In this document: positions 9,178 to 12,612 of the stretch, piece by piece
How the letters are laid out: every line of letters starts with the position of its first letter
Position numbering within the stretch: position 1 is the first letter of the stretch
Source of the DNA: Burkholderiales bacterium
GTDB taxonomy: Bacteria; Pseudomonadota; Gammaproteobacteria; Burkholderiales; Burkholderiaceae_C
Direction: 5' to 3'
Length of the DNA stretch: 12,612 nucleotides
Assembly: GCA_011390055.1 (NCBI GenBank)
Contig: JAABTC010000022.1
Span: forward strand, 1 to 12,612
Translations under genes and position numbers: made by a program
Notes under the pieces: model-generated
Database searches by the model: none
The model's input: only the letters and a program-made list of their open reading frames with translations
What the model was told of the DNA's origin: nothing

Positions 9178-9180
9178 CGG

Positions 9181-9240
9181 CCCCAAGCTCGCTGCGCTCG
9201 CGCCCCCCGAGGGGAGCGCAGGCCGCTTGGGAGCGGCCCA
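9181..9240. repeat. REP-like element, copy 2, with hairpin between nadA and nadB
   Basis: The 78-base gap between the convergent nadA and nadB stops is filled by CCCCAAGCTCGCTGCGCTCG, then C6-GA-G4, like copy 1 near 7951. It then has GGCCGCT (9221-9227), loop TGGG, and AGCGGCC (9232-9238), a perfect 7-bp stem. There is no T-run, so it may act as a bidirectional stop or only as a transcript-end structure. Confidence 0.55.
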
Positions 9241-9255
9241 GCGCTGGCCTGCGAT

Positions 9256-10875
9256 CTATCTGATCAGCACGGTCGGAAAACTCACCGGCAGCGTCTGCGG
9301 ATAGTCGCGGCTGTAGTGCAGGCCGCGGCTCTCGTGCCGCATCAGCGCTGAACGCACGATCAGCTCGGCGCAGTCGACCAGGTTGCGCAGCTCGAGCAGG
9401 TCGCGGCTGACCCGGAAGTTGGCGTAGTACTCGCCGATCTCGTGCTTGAGCAGGTCGATGCGGTGCAGCGCGCGTTGCAAGCGCTTGGTGGTGCGCACGA
9501 TGCCGACGTAGTTCCACATCAGCAGGCGCAGTTCGTCCCAGTTGTGCGAGATCACGACCTGCTCGTCGGCGTTCTCGACCTGGCTCTCGTCCCAGGCCGG
9601 CGGCGAAGCGCTGGCGCTGGGCTCCAAGCCGCCGATCGCGGCAGCGCAGGTGCGACCCAGCACGACGCACTCGAGCAGCGAGTTGCTGGCCAGCCGGTTG
9701 GCACCGTGCAGCCCGGTGTAGGTGGTCTCGCCGACCGCGAACAGCCCGGGCAGGTCGCAGCGGCCTTCGAGATCCGTCACCACGCCGCCGCAGGTGTAGT
9801 GCGCTGCGGGCACCACTGGGATGGGCTGGCGCGCGATGTCGATGCCGAGCTTCAGGCAGCGCGCATGGATGGTCGGGAAGTGTTCCTTCAGGAAGGCCTC
9901 GCCGAGGTGGCGTGCGTCGAGCCAGACATGGTCGACGCCGTGCTTCTTCATCTCGAAGTCGATCGCGCGGGCCACGATGTCGCGCGGCGCGAGTTCGCCG
10001 CGGGCGTCGTGGCGTTGCATGAAGCGCTCGCCGTAGCCCTGCCCGTCGCGCGTCGTGGCCGAAGGCAGCAACAGGTAGGCGCCCTCCCCGCGCATCGCCT
10101 CGGTGATCAGGAAGCTGCGGTCCTGCGGATGGTAGAGGCAGGTCGGATGGAACTGGATGAACTCCATGTTGCCCACGCGACAGCCGGCACGCCAGGCCAT
10201 CGCGATGCCGTCGCCGGTCGAGGTGTCGGGGTTGCTGGTGTAGCGGTAGACTTTTCCCACGCCGCCGGTGGACAGCACCACCGCGGCCGCGGCCAGGGTC
10301 TCGACCCGGCCTTGGTCGATGTCGAGCGCATACACGCCGTAGCAGCGCGACGGCTCGTCGCGCTTGAGGTGGCGCGAGGTGATCAGGTCGACCGCCATCC
10401 AGCGCTCGCGCAGCACGATGTTGGGATGGCATTTGACCTGCTCGAGCAACGCCTGATGGATGGCGTGCCCGGTGGCGTCGGCCGCATGCGCGATGCGCCG
10501 CACGGCATGCCCGCCTTCGCGCGTGAGGTGCAGGCCGAGCGGCCCGTCGGGATCGGGTGAAAACGGCACGCCCTGCGACACCAGCCAGCCGATCGCCGCG
10601 GCGCTGTGCTCGGCAATGAAGCGGGCGGTGTGTTCGTCGACCAGGCCGGCGCCGGCGTCCTGGGTGTCGCGCACGTGCGATTCGATGCTGTCATCTTCAC
10701 CGAGCACGCCGACGATGCCGCCCTGCGCCCAGTCGGTGGCACCTTCGTGCATCTCGCGCTTGGCCAGCACGATCACCGGGCGGTCCGGGGCCAGGTGCAG
10801 GGCCACGGTGAGGCCGGCCAGACCCGCACCGACAATCACGACCGGGGCGGTGGCTGCATTCGGGTTGATTTGCAT
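9256..10875 (-). CDS. nadB: L-aspartate oxidase
   Basis: NadB oxidises L-aspartate to iminoaspartate with FAD, using oxygen or fumarate, the first step of de novo NAD synthesis; it feeds NadA. The protein is 539 residues, against 540 in E. coli. The dinucleotide-binding motif GAGLAG is at 16-21. Residues equivalent to the E. coli active site are visible: Glu120 and the TREGGH loop (118-123), His243 (QFHPT), Arg298 (APRDI), His359 (AAHYTCGG) and Arg394 (GANRLASNSLLE). The helical C-terminal domain covers about 430-539. The ATG at 10873-10875 gives the usual short lead before VVIVGAG. A TAGAAT hexamer ends six bases upstream. It converges on nadA and diverges from the second unknown paralogue, with 99 bases between the start codons. 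Confidence 0.97.
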   Translation of the reverse strand: MQINPNAATAPVVIVGAGLAGLTVALHLAPDRPVIVLAKREMHEGATDWAQGGIVGVLGEDDSIESHVRDTQDAGAGLVDEHTARFIAEHSAAAIGWLVSQGVPFSPDPDGPLGLHLTREGGHAVRRIAHAADATGHAIHQALLEQVKCHPNIVLRERWMAVDLITSRHLKRDEPSRCYGVYALDIDQGRVETLAAAAVVLSTGGVGKVYRYTSNPDTSTGDGIAMAWRAGCRVGNMEFIQFHPTCLYHPQDRSFLITEAMRGEGAYLLLPSATTRDGQGYGERFMQRHDARGELAPRDIVARAIDFEMKKHGVDHVWLDARHLGEAFLKEHFPTIHARCLKLGIDIARQPIPVVPAAHYTCGGVVTDLEGRCDLPGLFAVGETTYTGLHGANRLASNSLLECVVLGRTCAAAIGGLEPSASASPPAWDESQVENADEQVVISHNWDELRLLMWNYVGIVRTTKRLQRALHRIDLLKHEIGEYYANFRVSRDLLELRNLVDCAELIVRSALMRHESRGLHYSRDYPQTLPVSFPTVLIR

Positions 10876-10881
10876 CCAGGG

Positions 10882-10887
10882 ATTCTA
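10882..10887 (-). promoter_or_regulatory. Possible nadB -10 box, leaderless spacing
   Basis: The minus strand reads TAGAAT, five of six bases of the -10 consensus, then six bases, then the nadB ATG. Transcription would start at or beside the start codon, and no Shine-Dalgarno sequence is seen. No good -35 is found. A CCCCC/GGGGG inverted repeat (10893-10907, five-base loop) lies just upstream, between the two divergent genes, and might be a regulator site. Confidence 0.45.
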
Positions 10888-10914
10888 GAAGTCCCCCGAA
10901 CAGGGGGTGGCACG

Positions 10915-10920
10915 TACACT
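10915..10920 (+). promoter_or_regulatory. Possible -10 box for the 10975-12348 gene
   Basis: TACACT matches four of six consensus bases and lies 54 bases before the ATG. No -35 is evident at the right distance. Between it and the gene, GGCCGC (10951-10956) and GCGGCC (10962-10967) form a 6-bp hairpin ending seven bases before the ATG, where a ribosome would bind. The promoter call is weak. Confidence 0.25.
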
Positions 10921-10974
10921 GCGGTTGCAGTTCCCGTCATCCGTTTTCCCGGCCGCCGCCTGCGGCCCGCTGCC

Positions 10975-12348
10975 ATGCCCAAGCCGATCCATGAGATGTC
11001 CACCTGGGGTGCCTCGGCACAGCCCTCGCGCGACTTCGAGGAGCAGGTCGACTCGACATGGGAGGCCACGCGCCAGCAGACCGGCATGGCCACCCAGCTG
11101 ATGGGCAACCGGGAAGACGAGCTGGCCCGGGCCCAACGCCAGATCGGGCGCCAGACGGGCCAGGCGCAGTGGGAGCTCTTCGTCGTCATCGACCCCACCG
11201 AGGCGCTGCAACAGCAGTTCGATCTGCACCAGCCCGAGTTCCTCGCGCTGCATGACATCGGCACCCATTCGTCGCGCCGCATGCTGGGCGGGCTGGCCGC
11301 GGCCACCGGCCGGCCGGTGCACCAGTTGCACATCCGCCGCCAGGGCCTGGGCATGCCGCTGGCGCGACTCGAGTTCGTCGAGCTGCCGATCGCAGCGGGT
11401 CAGCCCGCGCTGCGGCTCTACACCACGGAAATCGACGCCGACACCCAGCATCGGCGCAGCCTGGCCACGTTGTTGATGTCGCGCAGCCGCCTGGCCGTGG
11501 CGATCGTCGGCGACTTGCCGCCGCATGCGCTCGCGACCGCCTTGATGCCCCTGCGCGACGCGATCCATGGCGGCGCATGGCCCAACCGCGAGTTGCTGAT
11601 GCTGCCGCTGGCGGGCGCATCGTCGTTGTCGGGCCAGGCCTCGCGGCTGGCGGTCGGCAGCGGTGTGACCGTGCGGACCACGCCCCTGGTGACCCGCCCC
11701 GCCGAGGCCTGGAACTACTTGCGTGGTACCTGGAACAAGGTCAGGGCGCACTTGCTTGAAGGCGCGGTGCATGTGCCCGAGATCGTCGACCCGGACGCGC
11801 CCTCCGCTGCGCCGGCCAACGCACCGGTGCCCGCGAGCAGCCCTGCCCCGGCGGCCGACGGCCCCCACGAGCAAGCTTCGCCCAGCCTGCTCGACTCGGC
11901 CACGGCCCGTCGCGCACCGCTGCCGATGCAGCCGATGCCGGCCGTGCGCGCAACACCGGCGGCTGCCCTGCCGGCCGATCCTGCCCTGGCCACCTACGTG
12001 CGCAAGTGCGGCGAGCTCAAGGGCATGATCAGCTGCTGCGTGTTCGAACTCGCGACCCAGCGCACCGTCGGCCACGCCGGAGGACGACCCGGCCCGGCCA
12101 CGCTGGCCTCGCTGGGTGCCAGCCTGATGGCCTCGATGGCCGAGGCTGCACACAGCTTGAATCTCGGCGATGCGGCGCCCGATGCGGCCATCACGCTCGG
12201 CAACCACCACATGCTGCTGCGGGCCGTGCCAGCGCGCGAGGGGCTGTCGCTGCATGCCGTGCTCGACCGCGCGCAGACCAACCTGACGCTGGTGCGCCTG
12301 CAACTGCAGCGCCTGGACCTTCTGCTGGAAGACGGCGTGTCGTCCTGA
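10975..12348 (+). CDS. Unrecognised two-domain protein, paralogue of the 6816-7946 product; Pro/Ala-rich linker
   Basis: I do not recognise this 457-residue soluble protein. Residues 1-65 are polar and Gln/Glu-rich, perhaps helical. The central domain (about 66-255) contains TGRPVHQLHIRRQ, LARLEFVELP, LLMSRSRLAVAIVGD and LLMLPLAGAS, which align in order with the 6816 product. A Pro/Ala/Ser-rich linker of about 70 residues (268-335) is absent from the shorter paralogue. The C-terminal domain (about 338-452) has GMISCCVFELATQ and DRAQTNLTLVRLQLQRLDLL, matching the other's end, and looks Roadblock/LC7-like in pattern. Function is unknown; a regulatory or protein-interaction role is only inference. 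The ATG at 10975 has no clear ribosome site, and an ATG at 10996 is an alternative. It diverges from nadB and ends at a strong hairpin. Confidence 0.8.
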   Translation: MPKPIHEMSTWGASAQPSRDFEEQVDSTWEATRQQTGMATQLMGNREDELARAQRQIGRQTGQAQWELFVVIDPTEALQQQFDLHQPEFLALHDIGTHSSRRMLGGLAAATGRPVHQLHIRRQGLGMPLARLEFVELPIAAGQPALRLYTTEIDADTQHRRSLATLLMSRSRLAVAIVGDLPPHALATALMPLRDAIHGGAWPNRELLMLPLAGASSLSGQASRLAVGSGVTVRTTPLVTRPAEAWNYLRGTWNKVRAHLLEGAVHVPEIVDPDAPSAAPANAPVPASSPAPAADGPHEQASPSLLDSATARRAPLPMQPMPAVRATPAAALPADPALATYVRKCGELKGMISCCVFELATQRTVGHAGGRPGPATLASLGASLMASMAEAAHSLNLGDAAPDAAITLGNHHMLLRAVPAREGLSLHAVLDRAQTNLTLVRLQLQRLDLLLEDGVSS

Positions 12349-12377
12349 GCCCGCAAACACGCCGAAGGCGACTGCCG

Positions 12378-12400
12378 GACAGGGCCCCAAGGGCCCTGTC
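12378..12400. terminator. Bidirectional hairpin between the unknown paralogue and clpB
   Basis: GACAGGGCCC (12378-12387) and GGGCCCTGTC (12391-12400) form a perfect 10-bp GC-rich stem with loop CAA. A moderately T-rich run (TCGTCTCT) follows on the plus strand. It sits 29 bases after the stop of the plus-strand gene and 17 bases beyond the clpB stop, well placed to end both convergent transcripts. Confidence 0.7.
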
Positions 12401-12417
12401 TCGTCTCTGGCGAAGCG

Positions 12418-12612
12418 CTAGTGCACGACGCGCGAGAACACGAACGCGTTGCCGTCGACGTCGACCGGGATCACGTCCTTGGGCCCGAACTTGCCCTCGA
12501 GGATGAGCTTGGCGACCGGGTTCTCGATGCGCTGCTGGATCGCGCGCTTCAGCGGCCTCGCGCCGAACACCGGGTCGAAGCCGACCTTGGCGATTTCCGC
12601 CAGCGCCTCGGC
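12418..12612 (-). CDS. clpB: ATP-dependent chaperone ClpB, C-terminal end only
   Basis: The last 64 residues of a gene that enters from the right edge; the stop is TAG at 12418-12420. FDPVFGARPLKRAIQQRIEN is the sensor-2 (GARPLKR) region of the second AAA+ module of Hsp100 proteins. The NPVAKLILEGKFGPKDVIPV tail is the form found in ClpB rather than ClpA, ClpX or HslU. ClpB works with DnaK to pull apart aggregated proteins after stress. The conserved Arg of sensor 2 is present. The rest of the gene, including its start and promoter, is outside the window. Confidence 0.88.
   Translation of the reverse strand, partial: AEALAEIAKVGFDPVFGARPLKRAIQQRIENPVAKLILEGKFGPKDVIPVDVDGNAFVFSRVVH

Noticed and set aside
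7972..9186. Minus-strand open frame (404 codons) opposite nadA
   Set aside because: Antisense shadow; nadA is identified by its cluster cysteines and family motifs.
10885..12390. Minus-strand open frame (501 codons) opposite the second paralogue
   Set aside because: Gly/Arg/His/Gln-rich shadow; it overlaps the terminator hairpin and the nadB control region, while the plus-strand frame aligns with the first paralogue.

Overview
The window is about 12.6 kb of GC-rich, densely coded chromosome. Gene content, protein sequences and the GC-rich extragenic repeats fit a betaproteobacterium of the order Burkholderiales, probably near Leptothrix, Rubrivivax or Methylibium. That placement rests on recognised protein families and style, not on a database search. 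I see no RNA gene, insertion sequence, prophage or CRISPR array. No gene-free stretch exceeds about 205 bases.

Layout. (1) Bases 1-2954, minus strand: guaB, an MFS efflux-type transporter, and guaA (cut by the window edge). They are joined by two 4-base start/stop overlaps, so the two enzymes from IMP to GMP bracket a transporter in one apparent operon. A perfect TATAAT lies just upstream of guaB. (2) Bases 3093-3614, plus: a small exported DUF4124 protein, divergent from guaB. (3) Bases 3627-6610, minus: a two-gene operon of a fosmidomycin-resistance-like MFS transporter and a ThDP enzyme of the acetolactate synthase type, again joined by a 4-base overlap. (4) Bases 6816-12348: the NAD de novo genes nadA (plus) and nadB (minus), convergent, flanked by two genes of unrecognised function (6816-7946 and 10975-12348, both plus). 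(5) The last 195 bases encode the C-terminus of ClpB on the minus strand, behind a strong hairpin.

The most interesting item is the pair of unrecognised proteins around nadA/nadB. They are clearly paralogous to each other: a shared central domain of about 110-150 residues, a variable linker, and a C-terminal domain of about 110 residues that resembles the Roadblock/LC7 fold in pattern. One lies upstream of nadA and the other is divergent from nadB, so the de novo NAD genes sit inside a paralogue bracket.

A second theme is regulatory. nadA, nadB and the Fsr-like MFS gene each have a -10-like hexamer ending 6-7 bases before the chosen ATG, which predicts leaderless transcripts. The nadA promoter also has a perfect inverted repeat between its -35 and -10 that could be an operator.
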